Source: Polynucleobacter sp. MWH-UH19D (lineage in GTDB: Bacteria > Pseudomonadota > Gammaproteobacteria > Burkholderiales > Burkholderiaceae). Taken from it: a stretch of 64,000 bases of DNA. The translations under genes were made by a program, and so were the position numbers. The stretch is taken from contig NZ_CP099571.1 in NCBI RefSeq assembly GCF_040409795.1, positions 1,612,001-1,676,000 on the forward strand, read 5' to 3'. The stretch's first letter is position 1. Each line of letters begins with the position of its first letter. Below are positions 7,379 to 17,611 of this stretch, piece by piece. A model generated the notes under the pieces. It had not been told where the DNA came from. It worked only from the letters and a program-made list of their open reading frames with translations, and did no database searches.

Positions 7379-10232
7379 AAAAGAAAATAACTATCCAGTC
7401 AATTTGCTCGATACCGCATTTCCTATGCGAGGCGATCTAGCCAAACGCGAACCACAATGGGTTGCGCAATGGCAAAAAAATAAGCTCTACGAAAAGATTC
7501 GTGCGGCGCACGCAGGTCAACCGAAATTCATCTTGCATGATGGCCCTCCTTATGCGAATGGCGATATTCATATTGGTCATGCGGTGAATAAGATTCTGAA
7601 AGACATGATTGTGAAATCCCGCTGGTTAATGGGATTTGATTCTGCTTATGTGCCTGGTTGGGATTGTCATGGTATGCCAATCGAGATTCAAATTGAAAAG
7701 CAGTTTGGCAAGAATCTACCTACTGCAGAGGTTCAGGCCAAAGCCCGCGCTTATGCTCAAGTGCAAGTGGATAAGCAAAAGAAGGATTTCGAACGCTTAG
7801 GGGTATTGGGTGATTGGAATAACCCCTATCTCACCATGAACTACCGCAACGAAGCCGATGAAATTCGTGCGCTTGGCAAGATCTGGGAAAAAGGTTACGT
7901 GTTCCGTGGATTAAAACCAGTGAACTGGTGCTTTGATTGCGGCTCTGCACTTGCCGAAGCTGAGGTGGAATACCAAGATAAAACGGATCCAACAGTTGAT
8001 GTAGGTTTCGCATTTGATGATGCGCAGCGTCCGCAACTTGCCAAAGCATTTGGCTTATCCGAACTACCCAATAAGCCCGGTCAGATTGTGATCTGGACAA
8101 CAACACCATGGACTATTCCCGCAAACCAGGCCATGAACGTGCACCCCGAGTTAACTTATGCACTGGTTGATGTAGGTGACAAGTTATTAATTCTTGCAAA
8201 AGATCGTGTTGAAACCTGCTTGCAAGAATATGGTCTCGAAGGCAAAGTAATTGCTACTTGCCTTGGTGAGAAGCTCGCAAACATTTCTTTCTGGCATCCC
8301 CTTGCTTCTTTGCACGAAGGCTATAAACGCCTTTCTCCAATTTATGTGGCCGACTATGTCACGCTTGATACCGGCACAGGTATTGTTCACTCCGCGCCCG
8401 CATATGGCGAAGAGGACTTTAAGTCTTGCAAAGCTAATGGGCTAGTGGATAAAGACATTTTGAACCCTGTCATGGGAAATGGCGTATATGCATCTTGGCT
8501 ACCACTTTTTGCAAATGAATATATCTGGAAAGCAAATCCAAAAATCGTAGAGGCAATGCGTGAAGCGGGTAGCTTATTGCGTGATAAGACTTATACCCAC
8601 TCGTATATGCATTGCTGGCGTCATAAGTCACCGATCATTTATCGTGCAACCTCACAGTGGTTTGCCAGCATGGATAAAAAGCCATCCGATGGTAAATCTA
8701 GTTTGCGTGAAACCGCTTTAGCCGGTATCGACAACACAGACTTCTTCCCAGCTTGGGGCAAACAACGCTTGCACAGCATGATCGCCAATCGCCCAGATTG
8801 GACGCTCTCACGTCAGCGTCAATGGGGTGTACCCATGGCTTTCTTTGTTCATAAAGAAACTGGGGATCCACATCCACGCACTGTCGAGTTACTCGAAGAG
8901 ATTGCAAAGCGAGTAGAAAAAGGTGGTATCGAAGCTTGGCAAAAACTTGAGGTTTCTGAACTACTCGGTGATGAGGCTACCCAATATGAGAAGAATCGCG
9001 ACACATTAGATGTGTGGTTTGATTCAGGCACAACACACTGGCATGTGATTCGTGGATCACATCGCGATGAACTACTCACATCAGAAGCAGAAACCCCTGC
9101 TGGGCGCCTTGCTGATCTCTATCTTGAAGGCTCTGACCAGCATCGTGGTTGGTTCCACTCATCATTACTCACTGGCGCGATGCTCGATGGCAAACCGCCA
9201 TACAAGGCGCTCTTAACCCACGGTTTCACAGTGGATGGTCAGGGTCGCAAAATGAGTAAATCCGTGGGCAACGTCATTGCGCCACAGCAAGTGGCAGACA
9301 AACTCGGCGCAGAAATTATTCGTTTATGGGTTGCTTCCACAGATTACTCGGGTGAAATGACAATCTCCGATGAAATTCTGAAACGCGTTACTGAAAGCTA
9401 TCGCCGTATTCGCAATACTTTGCGCTTCTTACTTGCCAATCTCTCTGATTTTGATCCCGCTAAGCACGCGATGCCTACTGATCAATGGCTAGAAATTGAT
9501 CGCTATGCTGTCGCACTAGCTAACCAATTACAGGGTGATATTGAGGCACATTACAAAGCTTATGAATTCCATCCTGCAGTCGCGCGCATGCTCACCTTTT
9601 GCTCGGAAGATTTGGGTGGTTTTTATTTAGATATTCTGAAAGATCGCCTCTACACTAGTGCACCTGATTCAGCAGACCGTAGAGCCGCGCAAAATGCGCT
9701 GTTCCACATCACTCGCAATCTCTTAAAGTGGCTCTCTCCGTTTCTTTCGTTCACTGCAGAAGAAGCCTGGCAAGATCTCCCCAAAGATCCTAGCAAGAAA
9801 CTATCTGAATCCATCTTCATGGAAGAATTTACCGCTTTTCCTGATATAGCCAACTCAGAAGAGTTGCTTGGTAAATGGAGTCGTATTCGTGAGATTCGCT
9901 CAGAAGTGACTAAAGCGATTGAGGTTGAGCGTGAAGCAGGCAATGTAGGCTCCTCGCTTCAGGCCGAACTCACGATTAAGCTTGGTGACGTTGACTTTGC
10001 CATCTTGCATTCACTAGAAAATGACTTGCGTTTTGTCACCATCACTTCAAGCGCTAACATTCAACTCAGTAATAATGGCCTAGAAGTGCTAGTTCGAGGC
10101 AGTCAATATAAAAAATGTGCTCGGTGCTGGCATCACACAAACGATGTTGGGGACAACCCAGATCACCCTGACCTCTGCGGCCGCTGCATAAGCAATCTTT
10201 TTGGTAGCGGTGATCATCGCCTTTTCGCTTGA
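7371..10232 (+). CDS. ileS: Isoleucyl-tRNA synthetase
   Basis: Class I aminoacyl-tRNA synthetase of 953 residues that charges tRNA-Ile. Visible are the HIGH motif in [13 protein letters not shown], the editing domain ([17 protein letters not shown] region), KMSKS in [12 protein letters not shown], and a C-terminal zinc finger formed by CARCWHH and DLCGRC. The start at 7371 ([20 protein letters not shown]) overlaps ribF by 8 bases; a longer in-frame extension upstream lies in ribF and was dropped. The ileS-lspA order is a classic conserved pair. Confidence 0.98.
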   Translation: MSEKENNYPVNLLDTAFPMRGDLAKREPQWVAQWQKNKLYEKIRAAHAGQPKFILHDGPPYANGDIHIGHAVNKILKDMIVKSRWLMGFDSAYVPGWDCHGMPIEIQIEKQFGKNLPTAEVQAKARAYAQVQVDKQKKDFERLGVLGDWNNPYLTMNYRNEADEIRALGKIWEKGYVFRGLKPVNWCFDCGSALAEAEVEYQDKTDPTVDVGFAFDDAQRPQLAKAFGLSELPNKPGQIVIWTTTPWTIPANQAMNVHPELTYALVDVGDKLLILAKDRVETCLQEYGLEGKVIATCLGEKLANISFWHPLASLHEGYKRLSPIYVADYVTLDTGTGIVHSAPAYGEEDFKSCKANGLVDKDILNPVMGNGVYASWLPLFANEYIWKANPKIVEAMREAGSLLRDKTYTHSYMHCWRHKSPIIYRATSQWFASMDKKPSDGKSSLRETALAGIDNTDFFPAWGKQRLHSMIANRPDWTLSRQRQWGVPMAFFVHKETGDPHPRTVELLEEIAKRVEKGGIEAWQKLEVSELLGDEATQYEKNRDTLDVWFDSGTTHWHVIRGSHRDELLTSEAETPAGRLADLYLEGSDQHRGWFHSSLLTGAMLDGKPPYKALLTHGFTVDGQGRKMSKSVGNVIAPQQVADKLGAEIIRLWVASTDYSGEMTISDEILKRVTESYRRIRNTLRFLLANLSDFDPAKHAMPTDQWLEIDRYAVALANQLQGDIEAHYKAYEFHPAVARMLTFCSEDLGGFYLDILKDRLYTSAPDSADRRAAQNALFHITRNLLKWLSPFLSFTAEEAWQDLPKDPSKKLSESIFMEEFTAFPDIANSEELLGKWSRIREIRSEVTKAIEVEREAGNVGSSLQAELTIKLGDVDFAILHSLENDLRFVTITSSANIQLSNNGLEVLVRGSQYKKCARCWHHTNDVGDNPDHPDLCGRCISNLFGSGDHRLFA

Positions 10233-10244
10233 AGCAATTGATCA

Positions 10245-10742
10245 ATGAACCATAAAAAGATTTCATTTTTAACTTGCTTGGTCATTGCCACCATCACGCT
10301 GCTTTTAGACCAAGCAAGTAAATGGCTTGCCTTAAGTCAATTACAGCAAGGAATCCCAGTACCAGTTATGCCTTTTTTTAATTGGCTACTACTTTTTAAC
10401 CCTGGCGCTGCGTTTTCATTTTTAGCGCAAAGCTCTGGTTGGCAACGTTGGTTTTTTACTGCTCTTGGCTTGCTTGCCTGTATTTATATCGTCTATATGT
10501 TGCGCAAACATCAAGAAGAGCGAGCGCTTTGCATCGCACTAAGCCTCATTCTAGGAGGAGCTGCCGGCAATATTCTAGATCGCCTGATGTATGGCGCTGT
10601 TGTTGACTTTATTGATCTGTACTATGCCAACTGGCATTGGCCAGCCTTTAATCTAGCCGATAGCGCAATTTGTATCGGCGCTGCCTTGATGATTGCTAGC
10701 GAAGTGCGCAAGTCATTTGGCAAATCTCCTCAATCCCAGTAA
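10245..10742 (+). CDS. lspA: Lipoprotein signal peptidase (signal peptidase II)
   Basis: Inner-membrane aspartyl protease that cleaves signal peptides of prolipoproteins. 165 residues with four hydrophobic segments. The two catalytic aspartates lie in GGAAGNILDRLMYGAVVDFID and NLADSAI. FNPGAAFSFL is also typical. It follows ileS by 12 bases within the operon. One client is encoded at the left edge of this window (the LTAC lipoprotein). Confidence 0.97.
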   Translation: MNHKKISFLTCLVIATITLLLDQASKWLALSQLQQGIPVPVMPFFNWLLLFNPGAAFSFLAQSSGWQRWFFTALGLLACIYIVYMLRKHQEERALCIALSLILGGAAGNILDRLMYGAVVDFIDLYYANWHWPAFNLADSAICIGAALMIASEVRKSFGKSPQSQ

Positions 10743-10751
10743 GCTGGCGCC

Positions 10752-11963
10752 ATGCAATCCCTTTTAAACAAAAAAATCGTTCTCGGCATCTCTGGTGGTA
10801 TTGCTGCCTACAAGACACCCGAACTTGCTCGCTTACTGATGCAAGAAGGCGCATCTGTGCAAGTCATCATGACGGATGCCGCCCAGCAGTTTGTAACACC
10901 AGTGACGATGCAAGCCCTAACCGGCAACCCGGTTTACACCAGCCAGTGGGATAACAGCATCAGCAATAACATGGCGCATATTGAGCTGTCTCGCGCAGCC
11001 GATGCTATTGTGATTGTCCCAGGTAGTGCCGATCTGATGGCAAAGCTATCTCTGGGATTGGCAGATGATTTATTAAGCACTCTTTGCCTCGCTAGAGACT
11101 GCCCCCTCCTGATAGCCCCTGCCATGAATAAGCAAATGTGGGAGCACGCAGCTACCCAAAGAAGCGTGGAGCGATTAAGCAAAGACGGCGTAACACTACT
11201 TGGCCCAGCAAGCGGATTTCAGGCTTGTGGTGAAGTGGGTATGGGTCGCATGCTAGAGCCTTCAGAGATAGCTGAGCAGGTTATTGCATTCTTCCAGAAA
11301 AAAACTTTGCTGGGCAAAAAAGTATTGATTACCGCTGGACCAACATTCGAGGCAATTGATCCAGTTCGCGGCATCACCAATCACAGCTCTGGAAAAATGG
11401 GTTTTGCAATTGCTAGGGCTGCATTAGAGGCTGGCGCCCAAGTACATTTAATTGCGGGTCCTTGCCATTTGCCAACACCACTTGAAGTAACTGGTTTGAT
11501 TACTCGCACTAATGTCGTTAGCGCAAAAGAAATGCACGCTGCCACACTTGCTGCTAGCGATTGCGACATCTTTTTTGCAGTAGCTGCCGTTGCTGACTGG
11601 GGCATTGCCAAACCCGCCAAAGAAAAAATCAAACGTAATGGCAAAGAAGTGCCCAACATTGAATTTGTAGCTAACCCCGATATTCTGTTGGATGTTGCCA
11701 AAACGGCAAAAACCAAGGGCGGTAAACCTCATCCTTATTGCGTCGGCTTTGCCGCTGAATCCACGAATCTTGAGAAGCATGCTGATGAGAAACGTAAGCG
11801 CAAAGGCATTCCGATGATCGTAGGCAATATTGGCCCCGATACATTTGGCAGCGATTTAAATCAATTGCTTGTCATAGATGCTGGTGGCAGTAAAAAAATT
11901 GCCAAAGCAGAAAAGCTGCAGCTTGCACGTCAACTCATTGGGCTAGTGGCCAAGAAAATTTAA
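10752..11963 (+). CDS. coaBC: Bifunctional phosphopantothenoylcysteine decarboxylase / synthetase
   Basis: Coenzyme A synthesis. The N-terminal FMN-dependent decarboxylase (CoaC) shows [16 protein letters not shown], the PAMN motif and the active-site cysteine in [14 protein letters not shown]. The C-terminal synthetase (CoaB, from about residue 185) shows [20 protein letters not shown] and a lysine-rich KEKIKRNG loop. 403 residues is the standard fused length. It is followed by dut after 13 bases, the usual dfp-dut arrangement. Confidence 0.97.
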   Translation: MQSLLNKKIVLGISGGIAAYKTPELARLLMQEGASVQVIMTDAAQQFVTPVTMQALTGNPVYTSQWDNSISNNMAHIELSRAADAIVIVPGSADLMAKLSLGLADDLLSTLCLARDCPLLIAPAMNKQMWEHAATQRSVERLSKDGVTLLGPASGFQACGEVGMGRMLEPSEIAEQVIAFFQKKTLLGKKVLITAGPTFEAIDPVRGITNHSSGKMGFAIARAALEAGAQVHLIAGPCHLPTPLEVTGLITRTNVVSAKEMHAATLAASDCDIFFAVAAVADWGIAKPAKEKIKRNGKEVPNIEFVANPDILLDVAKTAKTKGGKPHPYCVGFAAESTNLEKHADEKRKRKGIPMIVGNIGPDTFGSDLNQLLVIDAGGSKKIAKAEKLQLARQLIGLVAKKI

Positions 11964-11976
11964 TTTAGGAAACCTC

Positions 11977-12426
11977 ATGCAATCTTTACAAGTCAAAATT
12001 CTTGATGAACGTATGCGCGATCAATTGCCAACTTATGGCACTCCCGGTAGCGCTGGATTAGATTTACGCGCCTGTATTGATGAAACGATTGAAATTACCC
12101 CAGGTCAAACAGTATTAATTCCAACGGGGCTAGCAATTTATGTTGAGGATCCACGTTATGCAGCATTTATTCTCCCACGCTCAGGCCTTGGTCATAAGCA
12201 TGGGATTGTGCTGGGTAATTTAGTTGGTCTAATCGACTCCGACTATCAAGGTCAGCTTATGGTGAGCACGTGGAATCGTGGCTCCACCCCATTCAAGCTC
12301 GAACCCATGGAGCGACTTGCCCAACTTGTGGTTATGCCAGTGCAACAGGTTGAACTCAAAGTCGTTGAAGAATTTACTGAAAGCAGTCGGGGCGCAGGGG
12401 GCTTTGGAAGTACTGGCCGCGGTTAA
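11977..12426 (+). CDS. dut: Deoxyuridine 5'-triphosphate nucleotidohydrolase (dUTPase)
   Basis: Hydrolyses dUTP to dUMP, keeping uracil out of DNA and supplying dTMP synthesis. 149 residues, trimeric family. The five dUTPase motifs can be followed: [41 protein letters not shown] and the glycine-rich C-terminal arm [19 protein letters not shown] precedes the ATG. It is the last gene of the ribF operon and is followed by a strong terminator. Confidence 0.98.
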   Translation: MQSLQVKILDERMRDQLPTYGTPGSAGLDLRACIDETIEITPGQTVLIPTGLAIYVEDPRYAAFILPRSGLGHKHGIVLGNLVGLIDSDYQGQLMVSTWNRGSTPFKLEPMERLAQLVVMPVQQVELKVVEEFTESSRGAGGFGSTGRG

Positions 12427-12451
12427 TTGATTCAATAGTCAATTAGGCAAT

Positions 12452-12493
12452 AAAAAAGCCACTCAGTTCATAACTGAGTGGCTTTTATTTTTT
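12452..12493. terminator. Bidirectional terminator between dut and the H1-like gene
   Basis: 11-bp stem GCCACTCAGTT/AACTGAGTGGC with a 3-base loop, A-rich on the left and T-rich on the right. It serves two convergent genes. Confidence 0.93.
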
Positions 12494-12505
12494 AAAGCTT
12501 AAATC

Positions 12506-12739
12506 TTATTTACGCACATGAGCATGACGTGCTGCGTCCTGTGACATACCTGCGCCCTTACCCTCACGAGACTCTTTTTCAGCAGAGATCTCTTTGCGAC
12601 GCTCTTTGCAAGATCCAGCAATCTCTTGTAAAGCTTTACGAGCACGGGCAGCAGACGCTTTAATGCCTTTTTCCTGAAACTTTTCATTCTCAGCCTTATA
12701 CGTTTCAAACGCTTCAAGCAATTTATCGTGATGAGACAT
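12506..12739 (-). CDS. Small basic protein resembling histone H1-like (Hc1 family) proteins
   Basis: 77-residue hydrophilic protein, rich in Lys, Arg, Glu and Ala, with no membrane segment. The middle stretch (EKFQEKGIKASAARARKALQ, then RRKEISAEKE) resembles bacterial H1-like proteins of the Hc1 family, which have a KF.xKGN-x-AA-x-R-x-RK pattern followed by charged helices. This is from memory of the family and not a search result. If correct it would bind DNA or nucleoid components. AAAAGGAAAAT gives a good ribosome binding site. It lies between the dut terminator and clpA, 30 bases upstream of nothing on its own strand except clpA, whose stop is at 12770, so it could also be read from the clpSA transcript. 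Confidence 0.6.
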   Translation of the reverse strand: MSHHDKLLEAFETYKAENEKFQEKGIKASAARARKALQEIAGSCKERRKEISAEKESREGKGAGMSQDAARHAHVRK

Positions 12740-12769
12740 ATTTTCCTTTTTATCAAGAACGACGATTAA

Positions 12770-15076
12770 TTAAATTTCTTCCGCGGGTGCAATATCAACC
12801 TTGGCGGTTTTGCCTGGTAATTTTGGCACATCAAAACTAAGGGTCACTTTACCATCGGCATCAATATCCACATCTACATGCCCGCCCTGTGCTAACTTTC
12901 CAAACAGCAACTCGTCAGCCAAGGCTTTGCGAACAGTATCCTGAATAATGCGTTGCATTGGACGTGCGCCCATCAATGGATCAAAACCATGCTTAGCTAA
13001 GTGTGCTCGCAAAGCAGGGCTAAATGTAGCATCCACTTTCTTCTCATGAAGTTGCTCTTCTAATTGCATCAAGAACTTGTCAACCACACGCATGATGATG
13101 GTTTCGTCGAGCGCCTTGAATGACACAATGGCATCCAAGCGATTGCGGAACTCAGGCGTGAAGAACTTCTTAATATCCGCCATCTCATCACCAGATTCGC
13201 GAGCGTTGGTAAAGCCAATGGTTGACTTCTGCATTGCTTCAGCACCTGCATTGGTGGTCATAATGATGATCACGTTGCGGAAGTCTGTCTTGCGGCCGTT
13301 GTTATCGGTTAAGGTTCCGTGATCCATTACCTGCAGCAGAATATTAAAGATATCTGGGTGCGCTTTTTCAATCTCATCCAAGAGCAATACGCAATGAGGC
13401 TTTTTACTGACCGCCTCGGTCAATAAGCCACCCTGATCAAAACCAACGTATCCAGGAGGCGCGCCGATCAGACGGCTTACTGCGTGACGCTCCATGTACT
13501 CCGACATATCAAAACGCAAAAGTTCAATACCCAAGATAAAGGCTAATTGCTTAGCGACTTCAGTCTTACCAACACCAGTTGGCCCGGAGAATAAGAAAGA
13601 GCCAATCGGACGATCGATCTTACCGAGACCAGCACGCGTCATCTTAATAGCACTTGCCAAAGCCTCAATCGCTGGATCTTGACCAAATACCACGCTCTTA
13701 ATATCGCGATCAAGGGTCTGCAACTTACTACGATCATCAACCGTAACGGATTGCGGCGGAATGCGTGCAATCTTGGCAACAATCTCCTCAATCTCGGGAC
13801 GGCCAATCGTCTTCTTCTGTTTTGACTTAGGCAAAATACGTTGCGCTGCACCAGCTTCATCAATCACATCGATCGCCTTATCAGGCAAATGACGATCATT
13901 AATGTAGCGAGAAGAAAGTTCCGCAGCAGCCACTAAAGCACCAGCAGAGTACTTGACACTATGATGCTCTTCAAAACGAGATTTGAGGCCACGCAGAATT
14001 TGCACAGTCTGATCTACGGTCGGCTCAACCACATCTACTTTTTGGAAACGACGGGATAGAGCAGCATCCTTTTCGAAGATGCCGCGATACTCAGTAAAAG
14101 TGGTTGCGCCAATGCACTTCAATTGGCCATTAGACAAAGCAGGCTTTAACAAATTGCTGGCATCCAAAGTGCCGCCTGAAGCGGCGCCAGCGCCAATCAA
14201 TGTATGAATCTCATCAATAAATAAAATGCCATGAGCATGATCTTTTAAAGACTTCAGAACGCTTTTGAGTCGCTGCTCAAAATCACCACGATATTTAGTT
14301 CCCGCGAGCAAGGCGCCCATATCTAATGAATAGACTGTTGCGTTCGCCAAAACCTCTGGCACATCCCCTTTCACGATTCTCCAAGCCAAGCCTTCGGCGA
14401 TTGCAGTCTTACCTACGCCAGCCTCGCCTACCAATAACGGGTTATTTTTACGACGGCGGCATAGCACCTGAATGACACGCTCTACCTCACTCTCACGACC
14501 AATCAGTGGATCAATCTTGCCTTGGCGAGCCATGGCATTGAGGTTTTGAGTGTATTGATCAAGTGGGCTTTCTTTGCCAGAGGCTGCAGACTCTTCGGCA
14601 TCTTGCGTAGATTCCACTGGCTTAACTTGCTCAGCTTGATCTTTACGCACACCATGGCTAATAAAGTTCACCGCATCTAAACGGGTAACCCCCTGCTGCT
14701 GCAAGAAATACACGGCATGCGAATCTTTCTCACCAAAAATCGCAACCAACACATTAGCGCCAGTGACTTCTTTTTTTCCATTTGAAGTGGACTGAACATG
14801 CATGATCGCACGCTGAATAACACGCTGAAAACCCAAAGTAGGCTGCGTATCTACTTCATCATTACCTGGCACAACAGGAGTGTTGTCATTAATAAAGTTT
14901 TTTAACTGGGCACGCAGCTCGGCAATATTGACTGCGCAAGCTTTAAGCACCTCAACCGCAGTAGCGTTATCTAGCAAGGCTGCAAGCAAATGCTCCACCG
15001 TAATGAACTCATGTCTGGACGCACGGGCGTCAACAAACGCCATATGCAGACTTACTTCTAGTTCTTGAGCAATCAT
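12770..15076 (-). CDS. clpA: ATP-dependent Clp protease ATP-binding subunit ClpA
   Basis: AAA+ unfoldase that feeds proteins to ClpP. 768 residues. An N-terminal repeat domain ([20 protein letters not shown], then [12 protein letters not shown]) is followed by D1 with Walker [13 protein letters not shown] and D2 with Walker [13 protein letters not shown] and [20 protein letters not shown]. There is no long ClpB-type middle coiled coil, and ClpS lies next door, so it is ClpA. The start at 15076 overlaps the clpS stop by ATGA. Six further residues upstream in frame were dropped. Confidence 0.97.
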   Translation of the reverse strand: MIAQELEVSLHMAFVDARASRHEFITVEHLLAALLDNATAVEVLKACAVNIAELRAQLKNFINDNTPVVPGNDEVDTQPTLGFQRVIQRAIMHVQSTSNGKKEVTGANVLVAIFGEKDSHAVYFLQQQGVTRLDAVNFISHGVRKDQAEQVKPVESTQDAEESAASGKESPLDQYTQNLNAMARQGKIDPLIGRESEVERVIQVLCRRRKNNPLLVGEAGVGKTAIAEGLAWRIVKGDVPEVLANATVYSLDMGALLAGTKYRGDFEQRLKSVLKSLKDHAHGILFIDEIHTLIGAGAASGGTLDASNLLKPALSNGQLKCIGATTFTEYRGIFEKDAALSRRFQKVDVVEPTVDQTVQILRGLKSRFEEHHSVKYSAGALVAAAELSSRYINDRHLPDKAIDVIDEAGAAQRILPKSKQKKTIGRPEIEEIVAKIARIPPQSVTVDDRSKLQTLDRDIKSVVFGQDPAIEALASAIKMTRAGLGKIDRPIGSFLFSGPTGVGKTEVAKQLAFILGIELLRFDMSEYMERHAVSRLIGAPPGYVGFDQGGLLTEAVSKKPHCVLLLDEIEKAHPDIFNILLQVMDHGTLTDNNGRKTDFRNVIIIMTTNAGAEAMQKSTIGFTNARESGDEMADIKKFFTPEFRNRLDAIVSFKALDETIIMRVVDKFLMQLEEQLHEKKVDATFSPALRAHLAKHGFDPLMGARPMQRIIQDTVRKALADELLFGKLAQGGHVDVDIDADGKVTLSFDVPKLPGKTAKVDIAPAEEI

Positions 15077-15420
15077 GCTTCCTCCATAGTGCACTGTAGT
15101 GGGTGACCAGCTTCACGTGATAATTCGATTACTTGATGTACTTTAGTGGCAGCAACATCGCGAGTAAATACGCCGCATACACCCTTACCAACTAAATGTA
15201 CTTGCAACATGATGCGTGTTGCAGTCTCATGATCCTTATTAAAATACTCCTGAATAATCATCACCACAAATTCCATTGGGGTGTAATCATCATTCAGCAA
15301 TAAAACTTTATACATTGAAGGAACCTTAACTTGCTCGACTTGCTTTTCGAGCAAAAGGGTATCCTCAACATGGGGATTAGCAGGGATGCCTGTAGTGGGA
15401 TTCTTTGGTGCGCGACTCAT
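15073..15420 (-). CDS. clpS: ATP-dependent Clp protease adaptor ClpS
   Basis: Adaptor that delivers N-degron substrates to ClpA. The core [17 protein letters not shown] is typical, as are the later [19 protein letters not shown] and the ending [11 protein letters not shown]. About 115 residues from the ATG at 15420 (MSRAPKNPT); upstream in-frame starts would add 6 residues. TAGAAT lies 7 bases before this ATG and there is no Shine-Dalgarno, so a leaderless mRNA is possible. It is translationally coupled to clpA through ATGA. Confidence 0.95.
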   Translation of the reverse strand: MSRAPKNPTTGIPANPHVEDTLLLEKQVEQVKVPSMYKVLLLNDDYTPMEFVVMIIQEYFNKDHETATRIMLQVHLVGKGVCGVFTRDVAATKVHQVIELSREAGHPLQCTMEEA

Positions 15421-15427
15421 GAGAAAC

Positions 15428-15433
15428 ATTCTA
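15428..15433 (-). promoter_or_regulatory. Candidate -10 element of clpS-clpA (leaderless geometry)
   Basis: TAGAAT (5 of 6) on the minus strand, 7 bases before the clpS ATG. No good -35 hexamer is seen. No sigma-32-like pair was seen here either. Confidence 0.4.
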
Positions 15434-15565
15434 AACACAGATATACAAACTTGATTTAAGGGGCTCTTGTTGCGAAAAACCCTAAAAAACCCTCATTTAA
15501 CCCATATTGGGGCATTTTTCGACAAAAAAAGGGGTAATTACTGGTCAATAAAGGCACCTAACTCC

Positions 15566-15594
15566 TTGACACCCCTACAAAAAGGGCAAACAAT
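15566..15594 (+). promoter_or_regulatory. Candidate promoter of the cold shock gene, with flanking inverted repeat
   Basis: TTGACA at 15566-15571 and AACAAT at 15589-15594 are spaced by 17 bases. Transcription from here would give a 5' leader of about 100 bases, as is usual for cold shock mRNAs. The arms ACCCCT (15571-15576) and AGGGGT (15597-15602) form an inverted repeat around the -10. The rest of the 284-base gap between clpS and this gene holds only A-rich runs and repeated AACCC-like words. Confidence 0.45.
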
Positions 15595-15704
15595 CAAGGG
15601 GTAGGCCTCTAAAAGGGTTCTATTTAGGCGTGTTGTGGATTGAGACTGATTAAAAAGTATTTACCCTCATCACGGTTGTTTTAAGTTTATGTAATGGAGT
15701 TCGC

Positions 15705-15908
15705 ATGGCGACCGGAATTGTTAAGTGGTTCAATGATGCAAAAGGTTTTGGCTTTATCAAACCGGATGATGGTGAAGAAGAGTTGTTCGCGCATTTCAGC
15801 GCAATTACTATGCCTGGGTTCAAGACCCTCAAGGAAAACCAAAAGGTAACTTTTGATATTACCCAAGGTCCTAAAGGCAAACAAGCTACAAATATCCAAG
15901 CGGCTTAA
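15705..15908 (+). CDS. cspA: Cold shock-like protein (CspA family)
   Basis: 67-residue single-strand nucleic acid binding protein with one cold shock domain. RNP1 is seen as [11 protein letters not shown] and RNP2 as LFAHFSAI. A good ribosome binding site (GGAG, 6 bases) precedes the ATG. The long leader suggests post-transcriptional control, but whether this copy is cold-induced or constitutive cannot be told. It stands alone and ends at its own terminator. Confidence 0.95.
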   Translation: MATGIVKWFNDAKGFGFIKPDDGEEELFAHFSAITMPGFKTLKENQKVTFDITQGPKGKQATNIQAA

Positions 15909-15930
15909 TAGTCCTTAGATCATTATGAGA

Positions 15931-15959
15931 AACCCAGGATTTGCTCCTGGGTTTTTTTT
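15931..15959 (+). terminator. Intrinsic terminator of the cold shock gene
   Basis: Stem AACCCAGG/CCTGGGTT with a 7-base loop, followed by a T-run. Confidence 0.93.
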
Positions 15960-15979
15960 CGTCTGCAATTTGTCTCACT

Positions 15980-15985
15980 TAAAAT
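15980..15985 (+). promoter_or_regulatory. Candidate -10 element of the DUF192 gene (leaderless geometry)
   Basis: TAAAAT (5 of 6) ends 6 bases before the ATG at 15992. The cspA terminator lies just upstream, so the gene needs its own promoter, and only about 30 bases are available for it. Confidence 0.5.
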
Positions 15986-15991
15986 ACAAGC

Positions 15992-16441
15992 ATGTTTACA
16001 AAAGTAAAACTCATAAAGCTTTTTATTTCTAGCGTTCTGCTTTGTTCCGCAAATGTTTGGGCGCAGCTCAACGTGGGGCTGCCAACTGTTGAACTGAAAG
16101 CAGGCATCTATCGCATTCAAGCAGAGCTTGCAGATACTCCCAAGAGTAGAGAAATTGGTCTTATGAATCGTACCAGCATGCCAACGAACTCCGGCATGCT
16201 ATTTATGTTTGAGCAAAAAGCAGGTCATTGCTTCTGGATGAACAATACCAAGATTCCACTATCGATCGCTTTTATTGCTGACGATGGCAAGATCGTGAAC
16301 ATCGAAGAGATGCAGGCCGAAACAACTAATAATCATTGCCCCAAAGCTGCAGTGCGCTACGCCCTAGAGATGAACAAGCAATGGTTCTCTGATCGAGTGA
16401 TCGTTCCTGGAAGTGTCATTACTCGACTACCTAGAAAGTAA
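15992..16441 (+). CDS. DUF192 family exported protein
   Basis: 149 residues. A signal peptide (about residues 1-24, likely cut after NVWA) is followed by a DUF192 domain. Its typical signature is SREIGLMNRTSMPTNSGMLF, then FWMNNTKIPLSIAFI and a C-terminal block around GSVITRLPRK. The family is widespread in bacteria and archaea without an assigned function. Two cysteines (HCFW and NHCPKA) could form a disulfide in the periplasm. There is no ribosome binding site; the -10-like TAAAAT sits just upstream. It converges with the hydrolase gene that ends 9 bases later. Confidence 0.9.
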   Translation: MFTKVKLIKLFISSVLLCSANVWAQLNVGLPTVELKAGIYRIQAELADTPKSREIGLMNRTSMPTNSGMLFMFEQKAGHCFWMNNTKIPLSIAFIADDGKIVNIEEMQAETTNNHCPKAAVRYALEMNKQWFSDRVIVPGSVITRLPRK

Positions 16442-16449
16442 TTCGACAT

Positions 16450-17190
16450 CTAATTTTTTAGAATAAATTGGGCAGCAGATTTTATAAACTCAGATTCCTT
16501 CTGATTAAAGCCGTGGTAAGCCTTTGAGCCGCAGACATCGCCCTCACTCACTCCGCCATCAATCTGAATAAGCTGAGAAATTGTTTTGGGTGAACGACCT
16601 TCAATAATTCGCTCAGATGTAACCAATGGAGTAGAAGCGCAACCATCATCGGTATGGTGAATTGCCATTACTGGAATCGTAACATCTGAATCAATCGATG
16701 CAGATCGATATGTACCAGCAACAATTACTCCCGCAACCAAACGCTCTTTATCTTTTCCACCATTCACAAACTCTGTCACACTGACAGTTCCCATGCTGTG
16801 ACCAAAAATCCACACAGGCAAATTAAATTTATCTCTGTAGTAATTCACAACATTTAGGATTCGCTGCTGATGATCCCGAATTGAGCGGGAATTTCTCATC
16901 CCCGCACCTAGGTCATACGGAGTATCCACAAGAACCGCATCGATTCCATATTGAGCCCATAAATCTTTTGACCTAACAAAGGTGTGAAAATTTGTAGTGG
17001 AGCCATCATCTTGCAAACGCAGAACACCACCGCCACCAGGAAATAACAATACAACTGCCTTAGCATTTCTTACTGGAATCAATAATGTACGTGTGGGAGC
17101 ATCATCTTTATAGGGAACGTCAAAGACTTGAGCATTCGCAAGAGAAGAAACAAGAATCCAGGACAGAAGAAATAAGCGAATAAATTTCAT
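16450..17190 (-). CDS. Exported alpha/beta hydrolase
   Basis: 246 residues. A signal peptide of about 20 residues ends SSLANA. The alpha/beta hydrolase fold shows VVLLFPGGGG (oxyanion region), the nucleophile elbow FGHSMGTVS, an acid in AIHHTDDGCAST and a late histidine in KAYHGFNQKE. Two cysteines (DDGC and DVCGS) may pair in the periplasm. The substrate is unknown; dienelactone hydrolase or small-ester esterase activity is possible. An extended -10-like sequence lies 6 bases before the ATG with no ribosome binding site. It is a single gene convergent with the DUF192 gene. Confidence 0.85.
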   Translation of the reverse strand: MKFIRLFLLSWILVSSLANAQVFDVPYKDDAPTRTLLIPVRNAKAVVLLFPGGGGVLRLQDDGSTTNFHTFVRSKDLWAQYGIDAVLVDTPYDLGAGMRNSRSIRDHQQRILNVVNYYRDKFNLPVWIFGHSMGTVSVTEFVNGGKDKERLVAGVIVAGTYRSASIDSDVTIPVMAIHHTDDGCASTPLVTSERIIEGRSPKTISQLIQIDGGVSEGDVCGSKAYHGFNQKESEFIKSAAQFILKN

Positions 17191-17196
17191 TGAGCT

Positions 17197-17205
17197 ATTC
17201 TCACA
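17197..17205 (-). promoter_or_regulatory. Candidate extended -10 of the hydrolase gene (leaderless geometry)
   Basis: On the minus strand TGTGAGAAT fits TGn plus GAGAAT (4 of 6), and the ATG follows after 6 bases. This is one of the weaker examples. Confidence 0.35.
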
Positions 17206-17228
17206 TACTTAGCATGCAAATGAGCATG

Positions 17229-17255
17229 AAAAAAGCCACCCGCAGGTGGCTTTTG
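17229..17255 (-). terminator. Intrinsic terminator of argF-argG-ppnP
   Basis: Stem GCCACC/GGTGGC with a 4-base loop. On the minus strand it is followed by T6, just after the ppnP stop. Confidence 0.88.
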
Positions 17256-17269
17256 TTGAGTGGTTTGAT

Positions 17270-17575
17270 TTACTCAAAATGACAAACATAATGCACAGGC
17301 TGTTCAGCGCGGATGATGAAGTAACCGCCTTTTTGCACTTCCCAGCTTTGTCCAGCCTTGAACTCTTGCTCGGGGGCGCCATTGATACTCACAAATGCAG
17401 TGCCATCAACCACTTCCATCACCTCTTTAGTGCTGAGGTCAAAACGCAAGGTGCTTGGCAATACAACGCCCACAGATTTACGTACGCCATTAGGCATCGT
17501 GACAGTATGTGACACGCACTTGCCATCAAAAAATACATTGGCTTTCTTACCAACGGAAACTTGATCAAATTGCAT
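17270..17575 (-). CDS. ppnP: Pyrimidine/purine nucleoside phosphorylase (PpnP, DUF1255)
   Basis: 101-residue cupin-fold protein. The sequence runs FDGKCVSHTVTMPNGVRKSV, then VVLPSTLRFDLSTKEVMEVV and ends YFIIRAEQPVHYVCHFE, typical of the YaiE/PpnP family. Known members split a broad range of nucleosides with phosphate. It is the last gene of the argF-argG-ppnP unit, 36 bases after argG, and ends at a terminator. The link to arginine synthesis is positional only. Confidence 0.93.
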   Translation of the reverse strand: MQFDQVSVGKKANVFFDGKCVSHTVTMPNGVRKSVGVVLPSTLRFDLSTKEVMEVVDGTAFVSINGAPEQEFKAGQSWEVQKGGYFIIRAEQPVHYVCHFE

Positions 17576-17611
17576 CTGAATTCTTTCTATGTTGTTTGGT
17601 TCTGATTTAAA

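Noticed and set aside
12424-12445. Inverted repeat TAATTGA/TCAATTA after dut
   Set aside because: Short and AT-rich without a T-run; the real terminator lies a few bases further on.
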